The translations under genes and the position numbers were made by a program. DNA of 17,216 bases, taken from NCBI GenBank assembly GCA_003162595.1, contig PMNJ01000090.1, forward strand, positions 1 to 17,216, written 5' to 3'. The DNA is from Bacteroidales bacterium. Its GTDB lineage: Bacteria; Bacteroidota; Bacteroidia; Bacteroidales; VadinHA17. Under the pieces are notes generated by a model. It saw only the letters and a list, made by a program, of their open reading frames with translations, was not told the DNA's origin and did not search any database. Below, one piece after another: positions 7,384 through 14,529 of the stretch (the stretch's first letter is position 1; each line of letters starts with the position of its first letter).

Positions 7384-7518
7384 CAATTAATATGTTGTAT
7401 ATAATTCCGAAATAAATATTGTCAGAGATAAATATTTGTTAGTTTCAAAGTTTTTAAAACTAATTCATTGTCATATCAGATTCAGATTGCTCCTTAAAGA
7501 TTAATAAAATGAAATTTT

Positions 7519-8925
7519 ATGAATAATACTGAAGTTGCGAAAAATTCCGGCAATATAGAATTAAAGAGGGAATTAGGTCTGGCTGCAGCAGTGGCTATTG
7601 TTGTTGGTAATTGTATTGGTTCAGGAATCTTTACTTCTGCAGCGTCATTAGCTGCAGCATCAAATCCCAGGACTGCAATAATTGCCTGGATAATTACCTC
7701 AGCCGGATCTTTGTTGATTGCATTAAGTTTTGCAAGCCTTGGGACCGCTATGCCTAGAACAGGTGGTCCCATCGTTTATACACGGGCTGCTTTTGGTGAT
7801 TTTGCCGGATTCTTAATAGCCTGGACATACTGGATAGGAGCCTGGGTAGGAAATGCGGCAATCATTACTGCCTTTATGCTTTATTTCACTTATTTTGTTC
7901 CTGGTACGACTACACCTATATTGGCATTCTTAATTACTTCAGGTGTATTGTGGTTTTTCACTATTATAAATATTCTTGGTGTTAAAGGAGCAGGAAGAGT
8001 CAGCATAGTAACAACAGTGCTAAAAGTAGGCGCTTTGGTGGTATTTGTAATAATTGCTGCAATGCATTTTAATCCTGCAATGCTGAGGACAGTATCAAGT
8101 GTGAAGGTCTCGGGAATGAATACATTACCGGCAGCAATTGCCATCGCACTCTGGGCTTTTGTAGGAATAGAAAGCGCAACAGTTCCTGCAGGGGAAATTA
8201 AAGATCCTCAGAAAAACATCAGAAAAAGTACAATATATGGTACCTTAATTGCAGCAGCGGTGTATTTAATTGTTTCGGTAATGGGAATGGGGGTCCTCGA
8301 CCAGTCCAGCCTGGCCGGATCAAATGCACCTCTTGCAGATATCATTAACAAAGCAACTGGTGGAACATGGGGCGGAGACTTTATTGCATTTGGTGCCATA
8401 ATTTCGACCCTTGGCGCTTCCTCTGGCTGGATCTTAACCACAGCAAGAAGTGCATTTGGCGCTTCTCAGGATAAACTTTTTCCGGCTACGTTTGGGAAAA
8501 TACATCCAAAATATCTGACTCCTGTTAATTCCCTGGTAATAAGCGCACTGGCAGCCAATGTTCTACTTATCTTAAATTATATGGGTACATTGAGTTCGGC
8601 TTTTAATTTTATGCTTTTACTGGCAACGCTCGCATTTTTGCCGGCTTATGCATTTTCAGCTGCCGCAGATATTATACTCCTGAAGAACCGGTCACCGCAT
8701 TTTAATCCTTTTAGTTTTCTGAAGAATTCCTTCTTTGCCCTTCTGGCTTTCGGATATTCAATATATGCTATCTACGGTACAGGGGCAAAAGTTGTGATGT
8801 ATGGGTTTATACTTATGCTGGCTGGTATTCCGGTCTATCTGTACATGATGCTTAAGAATAATAAGAAAGATAAAGTGGTGGATGATTTAAGAAAGGATGC
8901 TGGGGTGGAAAATAATGGATTCTAA
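7519..8925 (+). CDS. APC-superfamily amino acid/polyamine transporter (AdiC-like)
   Basis: A 468-residue inner-membrane transporter with about twelve hydrophobic segments. The first helix has the unwound APC signature GNCIGSGIF (30-38). It resembles the basic amino acid/polyamine antiporters closely. TRAAFGDFAGFLIAWTYWIG (88-107) parallels the AdiC region after the GG motif. WAFVGIESA (212-220) matches AdiC around W202-E208, giving W212 and E218. SSGW (301-304) places W304 at the AdiC W293 substrate-stacking position. These residues suggest a cationic or neutral amino acid exchanger, but the substrate cannot be fixed and no lyase or decarboxylase partner gene is nearby. It appears to be a single-gene unit: a terminator-like hairpin precedes it, about 166 bases of AT-rich DNA lie upstream, and a repeat-rich gap follows. 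No convincing TAnnTTTG promoter was found upstream. Confidence 0.9.
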   Translation: MNNTEVAKNSGNIELKRELGLAAAVAIVVGNCIGSGIFTSAASLAAASNPRTAIIAWIITSAGSLLIALSFASLGTAMPRTGGPIVYTRAAFGDFAGFLIAWTYWIGAWVGNAAIITAFMLYFTYFVPGTTTPILAFLITSGVLWFFTIINILGVKGAGRVSIVTTVLKVGALVVFVIIAAMHFNPAMLRTVSSVKVSGMNTLPAAIAIALWAFVGIESATVPAGEIKDPQKNIRKSTIYGTLIAAAVYLIVSVMGMGVLDQSSLAGSNAPLADIINKATGGTWGGDFIAFGAIISTLGASSGWILTTARSAFGASQDKLFPATFGKIHPKYLTPVNSLVISALAANVLLILNYMGTLSSAFNFMLLLATLAFLPAYAFSAAADIILLKNRSPHFNPFSFLKNSFFALLAFGYSIYAIYGTGAKVVMYGFILMLAGIPVYLYMMLKNNKKDKVVDDLRKDAGVENNGF

Positions 8926-8943
8926 AAATCAAAATCCAATGAA

Positions 8944-9020
8944 CACAAAGGTCACAAAGACTTGAATTTTAAGAAGCTTTTCTTTGTGTCCTTTGAGCAT
9001 TCTTTGTGTACTTTGTGGTT
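8944..9020. repeat. CTTTGTG-type inverted and direct repeats
   Basis: CACAAAGGTCACAAAGA (8944-8960) is an imperfect complement of TCTTTGTGTCCTTTGAG (8981-8997): 15 of 16 positions pair from 8945-8960 outward except one T-T, giving a strong hairpin with a 20-base loop. The right arm is followed directly by a second, direct copy, TCTTTGTGTACTTTGTGG (9001-9018). The half-site CTTTGTG with a 3-base spacer parallels the CTCTGTG pairs around copy B. It starts about 20 bases after the transporter stop. No T-run follows, so a terminator role is possible but not supported by a classical tail. Confidence 0.65.
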
Positions 9021-9065
9021 AAAATGAAGTTTAAAGTGAGAAATCCCTTTCCACATTTATCCACA
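9014..9065. promoter_or_regulatory. DnaA-box-like cluster
   Basis: TTATCCACA at 9057-9065 is an exact match to the general bacterial DnaA box TTATNCACA. CTTTCCACA at 9047-9055, ten bases upstream and in the same direction, differs at two positions. TGTGGTTAA at 9014-9022 is a reverse-strand site with one difference (TTAACCACA), though it overlaps the CTTTGTG repeat. Binding is untested. The 10-base direct spacing puts the first two sites on the same face of the helix. The site lies about 260 bases before the topoisomerase IV genes. Confidence 0.35.
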
Positions 9066-9092
9066 TTTCATTTATCGTCCTTTTATATTTAT

Positions 9093-9206
9093 GAACCCAT
9101 CCCCCAACCCCTTCCCTTCTGACTAAGGGAAGAGGAGTATTTATTTATATATTAGTTAGTTCACCCTTCCCTTATTGTTTAAGGGAAGGGTCGGGGAAGG
9201 GTTAAG
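9093..9206. repeat. Palindromic intergenic element, copy C
   Basis: Same orientation as copy A, with ends GAACCCATCCCCC and GGGGAAGGGTTAAG. Hairpin 1 (9108-9135) has arms CCCCTTCCCTT/AAGGGAAGAGG with one mismatch. Hairpin 2 (9164-9190) is identical to hairpin 2 of copies A and B, including the preceding CA, 29 identical bases in all three. The spacer is 28 bp and differs in sequence from A and B. G-quadruplex motifs lie at 9096-9116 (minus strand) and 9183-9201 (plus strand, G3-AA-G3-TC-G4-AA-G3). The element ends about 120 bases before the parE start. Confidence 0.9.
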
Positions 9207-9220
9207 AAAAACAATTTAGA

Positions 9221-9240
9221 GGGGGCAGGGGGGTGAGTTC
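9221..9240 (-). repeat. Remnant of an element end next to copy C
   Basis: G5-CA-G6-TGAGTTC. Read on the minus strand its outer part is GAACTCACCCCCC, two differences from the left terminus GAACCCATCCCCCC of copy A. It therefore looks like a decayed, inverted element end sitting 14 bases beyond copy C. It may also be an independent G-rich sequence. Confidence 0.4.
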
Positions 9241-9278
9241 AATGTTTAATTTCATTCCGATTGTTGAAAAATTGGCAA

Positions 9279-9302
9279 ATAACGACCGCTGTAAATCGTT
9301 AT
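9279..9302. promoter_or_regulatory. Inverted repeat upstream of parE, possible operator
   Basis: ATAACGA (9279-9285) and TCGTTAT (9296-9302) are perfect 7-bp inverted arms separated by 10 bases; the flanks AA and ATTT extend the symmetry imperfectly. The right arm overlaps the first bases of the TATATTTG promoter-like element, so a dimeric regulator bound here could block transcription of parE-parC-aroK. No regulator is known for this site. Confidence 0.4.
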
Positions 9303-9307
9303 ATTTG
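9300..9307 (+). promoter_or_regulatory. Bacteroidota-type -7 promoter element for parE
   Basis: TATATTTG fits the TAnnTTTG -7 consensus of the Bacteroidota housekeeping sigma factor. It ends 17 bases before the parE ATG, implying a very short leader. A -33 TTTG at the usual distance is not present; the nearest is TTGG at 9272-9275, somewhat too far. The assignment rests on the -7 match and position alone. Confidence 0.45.
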
Positions 9308-9324
9308 CGCAAAATTTCTGCAAA

Positions 9325-11178
9325 ATGTCAGTTGGATATTCTGAGGAGCATATAAAAACACTTGAGTGGAGAGAACATATCCGCCTGAGACCTGGTATGT
9401 ATATTGGGAAACTTGGCGATGGGTCATCTCAGGATGATGGTGTTTATGTACTTCTCAAAGAGGTAATGGATAATGCCCTTGACGAGTACATGATGGGATA
9501 TGGGAAAAAGATAGATGTATCTATCACAGGGAAGGAAGTGAAGGTTCGTGATTATGGCAGGGGAATACCTCTTGGAAAAGTTCTTGATGCTGTCTCCAAA
9601 ATGAACACCGGGGCAAAATACGATTCAAAAGCATTCAAAAAATCAGTAGGTCTTAACGGCGTCGGAGTAAAAGCCGTGAATGCCTTGTCCAGTAAATTTG
9701 TTATCAGGTCCATCCGCGACGGGCAACTTAAAGTCTGTGAATTTGAGCATGGAAGAACCGTCAAAGACTCTCCTCTGGAACCCACAAGCGAGGAGAATGG
9801 TGTTGAAGTGATATTCCAGCCCGATGAAGAATTGTTCGGCAACTACTATTTCATTTCGGAATATGTGGATACAATGTTAAAAAACAATGTTTACCTTAAT
9901 TCCGGACTGGTAATAAACTTTAATGGGAATAAATTTTTCTCGCGAAACGGACTGGTTGATTTACTTAATGAGAATATCAGCAAGGAGGGCCTCTATCCGA
10001 TAATCCACCTTACCGGCGACGATATTGAGATAGCATTTACTCATGGTCTCCAATATGGTGAAGATTATTACAGTTTTGTCAATGGTCAGAATACAACTCA
10101 GGGAGGATCACATTTGATTGCTTTCAGGGAAGCCATTGTGAAAACAATAAGGGACTTCTATAAAAAAGACTATGATCCTTCCGACATACGGTCATCAATA
10201 ATTGCAGCAATCAGCATAAAAGTTGAAGAGCCAATATTTGAATCGCAGACGAAGACAAAACTGGGATCAAAAGACATGGGTCCCGAAGGACCTTCGGTCA
10301 GGAATTTCATCAGTGAGTTTATAAAGAAGCAGCTAGACGACTTTCTGCATAAAAATTCTGAAACAGCAAGAATTATACTTAAAAAAATACAGGACTCTGA
10401 GAAAGAGAGAAAAGCCATTTCATCAATCCAGAAGCTTGCCAGGGACAGGGCAAAAAAGGTGAGTCTGCATAATAAAAAATTAAGAGACTGTCGCATCCAT
10501 TATAATTCCAACGATTCGAATAAACTTGATTCTACCCTTTTCATAACTGAAGGCGACTCTGCAAGCGGTTCGATAACAAAATCGCGGAATGTGGAGACAC
10601 AGGCTGTCTTCAGTCTACGTGGCAAACCACTTAACTGCTATGGACTCACAAAGAAAATTGTATACGAGAATGAGGAGTTTAACCTGCTTCAATCAGCTCT
10701 CAATATTGAAGACGGAATAGAAAACCTGAGATACAATAATGTTGTTGTTGCCACTGATGCTGATGTCGATGGTATGCATATAAGGCTCCTTCTGCTAACA
10801 TTTTTCCTTCAGTTTTTTCCCGATCTGGTAAGAAAAGGGCATGTTTATATTCTCCAGACTCCCCTATTCAGGGTCAGGAATAAAAAAGAGACGAGGTACT
10901 GCTACTCCCCCGAAGAAAAAGCGAAGGCTATTACAGTGCTTGGACCAAATCCCGAAATGACCCGTTTTAAAGGACTCGGAGAGATATCTCCCGATGAGTT
11001 CAAGCACTTCATTGGAAAGGATATGAGACTTGAGCCGGTAAGGATGAAAAAAAATGACTCCGTAAACGGATTCCTGGAATTCTTTATGGGTAAAAATACA
11101 CCTGACAGACAGGATTTTATTATTGATAATCTGAGAATTGAAGAAGATATGGTTGAAGAGGAAAAACCTTTGAATTAG
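9325..11178 (+). CDS. parE: DNA topoisomerase IV subunit B
   Basis: ATPase subunit of topoisomerase IV, which with ParC decatenates and relaxes chromosomes. The 617 residues contain the GHKL ATPase: E46 and N50 in KEVMDNALDEY, DYGRG at 76-80, and the glycine loop GLNGVGVKAVNAL at 109-121. The transducer region follows, then the TOPRIM domain with EGDSASGS (E409), SLRGKPLN, and the metal-binding DADVDG (D478, D480, D482). KGLGEI near the C-terminus is the family signature. The N-terminus (SEEHIKTLEWREHIRLRPGMYIGKLGDGS) and the direct pairing with a ParC-type subunit support topoisomerase IV rather than gyrase; gyrB in this phylum is normally elsewhere and slightly longer. ATG at 9325 is used. 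parC follows after 23 bases. Confidence 0.92.
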   Translation: MSVGYSEEHIKTLEWREHIRLRPGMYIGKLGDGSSQDDGVYVLLKEVMDNALDEYMMGYGKKIDVSITGKEVKVRDYGRGIPLGKVLDAVSKMNTGAKYDSKAFKKSVGLNGVGVKAVNALSSKFVIRSIRDGQLKVCEFEHGRTVKDSPLEPTSEENGVEVIFQPDEELFGNYYFISEYVDTMLKNNVYLNSGLVINFNGNKFFSRNGLVDLLNENISKEGLYPIIHLTGDDIEIAFTHGLQYGEDYYSFVNGQNTTQGGSHLIAFREAIVKTIRDFYKKDYDPSDIRSSIIAAISIKVEEPIFESQTKTKLGSKDMGPEGPSVRNFISEFIKKQLDDFLHKNSETARIILKKIQDSEKERKAISSIQKLARDRAKKVSLHNKKLRDCRIHYNSNDSNKLDSTLFITEGDSASGSITKSRNVETQAVFSLRGKPLNCYGLTKKIVYENEEFNLLQSALNIEDGIENLRYNNVVVATDADVDGMHIRLLLLTFFLQFFPDLVRKGHVYILQTPLFRVRNKKETRYCYSPEEKAKAITVLGPNPEMTRFKGLGEISPDEFKHFIGKDMRLEPVRMKKNDSVNGFLEFFMGKNTPDRQDFIIDNLRIEEDMVEEEKPLN

Positions 11179-11201
11179 TTTAAGGAACTCCTGGTTTATT
11201 T

Positions 11202-13814
11202 ATGGACGAAGAAAAACCTGATATTATCAATGCAGAAGGCAACACCCCAGGTCCTACCGGACCGGCTGCTCTTCATTCCGTAACAGCTTTATCGGGCATG
11301 TATCAGAATTGGTTCCTTGATTATGCCTCATATGTTATTCTCGAACGTGCTGTGCCCCATCTTGACGATGGTTTGAAGCCTGTTCAGCGCCGTATACTCC
11401 ATTCAATGAAGAGGATGGATGACGGACGTTATAATAAAGTAGCCAATATCATTGGACATACAATGCAATTCCACCCCCACGGAGATGCCTCTATTGGTGA
11501 CGCATTAGTTCAACTTGGTCAGAAAGAACTGCTTGTAGATATGCAGGGAAACTGGGGTAACCTTCTGACGGGTGATGGTGCAGCAGCTCCCAGATATATA
11601 GAATCCCGGCTTTCAAAATTTGCTCTTGAGGTTGTTTTTAATCATAAAACGACTGAATGGAAACTGTCCTATGATGGCCGTAACAAGGAACCTGTAACTC
11701 TTCCGGTAAAGTTCCCATTGCTTCTGGCTCAGGGTGGAGAAGGAATCGCAGTCGGCCTGGCATCAAAAATTCTTCCTCATAACTTCATTGAACTTATAGA
11801 TGCTTCAATTAATTATCTCGAGGGAAAGGAATTCGTTATTTATCCTGATTTTCCTACCGGAGGAATGGTTGATGTTTCAAAATATAACGATGGGCAACGC
11901 GGAGGAGTAATAAAAGTCAGAGCAAAGATCGAAAAGGTTGATAAAAAGGAGCTTATAATAACAGAGATTCCTTTTGGAAAAACTACAACCTCCCTGATAG
12001 AATCCATTATAAAGGCAAATGAAAAGGGGAAAATCAAGATCAGAAAAATCGATGACAATACATCGGCAAATGTTGAAATTGTTATTCATTTACTCCCGGG
12101 AGTATCTCCCGATATGACAATCGACGCTCTTTACGCTCTTACCGATTGTGAATATTCAATTTCACCTAATACCTGCGTTATCGTCGATGATAAACCCTCG
12201 TTTATGGGGGTAAGTTCCATCTTGAAGCATTCTGCTGACAGAACAGTTGAACTTCTTAAAACTGAACTGGAAATCAGGCTTGGCGAACTCCATGAAGATT
12301 GGCACATGTCGTCTCTCGAGAAGATCTTTATCGAGGAGAGAATTTACCGCGATATAGAGGAGAGCGAAACCTGGGAAGCGGTAATAAATGACATTGATAA
12401 AGGTCTTGATCCGTTCAAGAAACTACTGTACAGGGAAGTAACACGGGAAGATATAATCCAGCTAACGGAAATAAAGATAAAAAGGATCTCCAAATTCGAC
12501 GTAAAAAAAGCCGATGAACATATAAAAGGAATTGAAACCGAGATAGAAGAAGTTAAAAATCATCTTAAAAATATCATTCCTTTCGCCATAAACTATTTCA
12601 GACAAATAAAGAAAAAGTATGGTAAAGGAAGGGAAAGAAAAACAGAACTGAGAAGCTTTGATACTATTGAGGCTACAAAAGTGGTTGCCAATAATGCAAA
12701 ACTCTACGTAAATTATAAGGAAGGTTTTATAGGAACCGGTCTTAAAAAAGATGAATTCATATGCGATTGTTCTGATATTGATGACGTTATTGTTATAAGA
12801 AAAGATGGAGTGTATCTTATAACAAAGGTGGCTGATAAGGTGTTTGTAGGTAATGATATTCTCTACGCTCAGATCTTTCTCAAAAATGATGAACGCACTA
12901 TCTACAATATTGTTTATCAGGATGGTAAAGATGGACCGTTGCTTGCTAAACGATGTGCTATTTCCGGACTGACACGTGATAAGGAGTACAATCTGACCAG
13001 AGGCAAACAGGGTTCAAAAATTGTATATCTTAGTGCCAATCCAAACGGTGAGGCTGAAGTTATTAATGTTCACCATAAACCAAAGGCAAGGCTTAAAAAA
13101 CTTATGTTCGAATTTGAGTTTGGACAGATGAACATAAAGGGGAAATCCTCTATGGGCAATATACTTACCAAGAATGCAGTCCATAAAATAACTCTGAAAG
13201 AAAAAGGACTCTCGACCCTGGGCGGAAGAAAAATCTGGTTTGATGATGCAGTTTTCAGGATTAATGTAGATGGCAGGGGGCCATTTCTTGGTGAATTCAG
13301 CGCAGATGATAAAGTACTTGTTATTACAAAAAATGGGTATTTCAGAATCACAGGTTTTGATCTGTCAAACCATTTTGAAGAAAACATACTCATAATTGAG
13401 AAATTCAGACCCGGGAAGGTCTATTCAGTCATTTACTGGGATGCTGATCAGAAATTCTATTATGTGAAACGATTCATAATTGAAGAGTCCGAGAAACCAC
13501 AATGTTTTATAAATGAAAATCCTGAATCAAAGCTTATAAGTCTTACAGAGGTGGAATATCCGCGTTTTGAAATTTATTTCGGAGGTAAAAACAAGGGCAG
13601 GGATAATGAGATTATTGAAGTTTCCGAATTTATTGGTATAAAGAGCTATAAAGCCAAAGGAAAAAGGCTGACCAGCTTTATGGTGGAAAACATCCAGGAA
13701 ATTGAGCCGGTTATTAAAAAAGAGGTTGAGATAATAAAGGAAGAAATACCGGATGATGAACCTCAGCAACCCAATATACATGATGATCCTGCACAGATGA
13801 AACTTGAGTTATAA
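11202..13814 (+). CDS. parC: DNA topoisomerase IV subunit A
   Basis: DNA-cleaving subunit of topoisomerase IV. The 870 residues have a poorly conserved 28-residue N-terminal tail, then the winged-helix CAP domain starting at SGMYQNWFLDYASYVILERAVP. DGLKPVQRRILHSM, HPHGDASIGDALV and the catalytic tyrosine in AAPRYIESR (Y132) are all present, so the active site is complete. A tower and a coiled-coil region rich in Lys and Glu (about 400-500) form the C-gate. A C-terminal beta-pinwheel occupies roughly 500-840, ending in an acidic, proline-containing tail. The gyrase-specific QRRGGKG box is not present; the nearest basic loop reads NIKGKSSMGN. This supports ParC rather than GyrA. The stop codon TAA shares its last A with the ATG of aroK, so the two are probably translationally coupled. 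Confidence 0.93.
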   Translation: MDEEKPDIINAEGNTPGPTGPAALHSVTALSGMYQNWFLDYASYVILERAVPHLDDGLKPVQRRILHSMKRMDDGRYNKVANIIGHTMQFHPHGDASIGDALVQLGQKELLVDMQGNWGNLLTGDGAAAPRYIESRLSKFALEVVFNHKTTEWKLSYDGRNKEPVTLPVKFPLLLAQGGEGIAVGLASKILPHNFIELIDASINYLEGKEFVIYPDFPTGGMVDVSKYNDGQRGGVIKVRAKIEKVDKKELIITEIPFGKTTTSLIESIIKANEKGKIKIRKIDDNTSANVEIVIHLLPGVSPDMTIDALYALTDCEYSISPNTCVIVDDKPSFMGVSSILKHSADRTVELLKTELEIRLGELHEDWHMSSLEKIFIEERIYRDIEESETWEAVINDIDKGLDPFKKLLYREVTREDIIQLTEIKIKRISKFDVKKADEHIKGIETEIEEVKNHLKNIIPFAINYFRQIKKKYGKGRERKTELRSFDTIEATKVVANNAKLYVNYKEGFIGTGLKKDEFICDCSDIDDVIVIRKDGVYLITKVADKVFVGNDILYAQIFLKNDERTIYNIVYQDGKDGPLLAKRCAISGLTRDKEYNLTRGKQGSKIVYLSANPNGEAEVINVHHKPKARLKKLMFEFEFGQMNIKGKSSMGNILTKNAVHKITLKEKGLSTLGGRKIWFDDAVFRINVDGRGPFLGEFSADDKVLVITKNGYFRITGFDLSNHFEENILIIEKFRPGKVYSVIYWDADQKFYYVKRFIIEESEKPQCFINENPESKLISLTEVEYPRFEIYFGGKNKGRDNEIIEVSEFIGIKSYKAKGKRLTSFMVENIQEIEPVIKKEVEIIKEEIPDDEPQQPNIHDDPAQMKLEL

Positions 13815-14338
13815 TGGCCAAAAACCATATTATCTATATAATTGGTTTCATGGGAAGCGGAAAAACAACCGCCGGGAAAAAACTGGCATCTCTTCTTGGA
13901 TGGTCATTTATTGACCTTGATAAAAGGGTTGAGGAATTTACCGGGAAAATTATTCCGGAGATCTTTTCTCAAAATGGTGAAGATTATTTTCGAATTATTG
14001 AAACTCAGCTTCTCAGAAACCTTAAGTCCTGGATAAACATTGTAATTTCTACAGGTGGTGGAACACCCTGCTATATTGATAATATGGATTATATGATTGA
14101 AACCGGACTGACTATTTACCTGAAACTGACTCCTGCAGAGTTAAAAAGCCGGCTTTCACAATCAAAAGGGGAACGACCCCTGATAAAAGATTTAGATCAG
14201 GAGGAGCTTACATCTTTCATTAAAGAAAAACTTGCAGTTCGTGAAAAATGGTATGACAGGTCTGACATAACCATAGATGGGGTTGATCTTGATATCAATC
14301 TTTTATTATCACATGTTAAATCAAGTCTGAGCATTTAA
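13814..14338 (+). CDS. aroK: Shikimate kinase
   Basis: It phosphorylates shikimate at the 3-hydroxyl with ATP, the fifth step of the pathway to chorismate and aromatic amino acids. The 174-residue cytoplasmic protein has the Walker A loop GFMGSGKT (11-18) and shikimate-binding aspartates in DLD (D34 and D36). It also has R60 and E63 of YFRIIET, the GGG turn (81-83), and the LID arginine in GERPLI (R121). All expected residues are present and the length is normal. The ATG at 13814 overlaps the parC stop by one base (TAATG), so translation probably depends on ribosomes finishing parC. No terminator is evident after it; about 190 bases of AT-rich, non-coding DNA follow. Confidence 0.95.
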   Translation: MAKNHIIYIIGFMGSGKTTAGKKLASLLGWSFIDLDKRVEEFTGKIIPEIFSQNGEDYFRIIETQLLRNLKSWINIVISTGGGTPCYIDNMDYMIETGLTIYLKLTPAELKSRLSQSKGERPLIKDLDQEELTSFIKEKLAVREKWYDRSDITIDGVDLDINLLLSHVKSSLSI

Positions 14339-14529
14339 TTTTGCGGTCCCTTCTCTGCGCTCTACCCGAGTTTGTCAAAGAATGTGGTTAAAAAGGACTT
14401 TATCAATACCGCCAAAGGCTGGGAAAGGAGTGAAAACTATTTGAACAATTATCGTTTTATCATGATTCCCGATAATCTTTTAATTTAAAGTGTTAATTTA
14501 GTATGCTGTAATTTGTAACGAGTCAATTT

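Larger units (their letters stand above)
8926..9324. other. 399-bp gene-free region upstream of parE
   Basis: No open frame here looks coding. In order, the region holds CTTTGTG-type repeats able to form a hairpin (8944-9020), DnaA-box-like sites (9047-9065 and a reverse site at 9014-9022), palindromic element copy C (9093-9206), a G-rich remnant resembling the left end of that element in inverted form (9221-9240), and an inverted repeat overlapping a promoter-like TATATTTG just before parE (9279-9307). It is the densest non-coding segment of the window. Confidence 0.75.

Noticed and set aside
7431..7438. AATATTTG as a promoter for the transporter gene
   Set aside because: First base mismatches TAnnTTTG and no TTTG lies at the -33 distance.
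7494..8441. Minus-strand frames opposite the amino acid transporter
   Set aside because: Alanine/valine/proline-rich antisense translations typical of shadows of a membrane-protein gene; the + strand gene explains the codon pattern.
9325..13814. Assignment of the topoisomerase pair as gyrase (gyrB-gyrA)
   Set aside because: The A subunit lacks the QRRGGKG gyrase box, and both N-termini match the topoisomerase IV type of Bacteroidota.
13842..14036. 64-codon frame inside aroK
   Set aside because: Fully inside the well-supported shikimate kinase in another frame; no recognisable product.
14339..14529. GAGTTTGTCAAAG near 14368-14380 as a copy of the common GAGCTTGTCGAAG-type intergenic repeat, and TAATTTG at 14509-14515 as a promoter
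   Set aside because: The first is too degenerate and unpaired; the second is one base short of the TAnnTTTG pattern and lacks a -33 partner.
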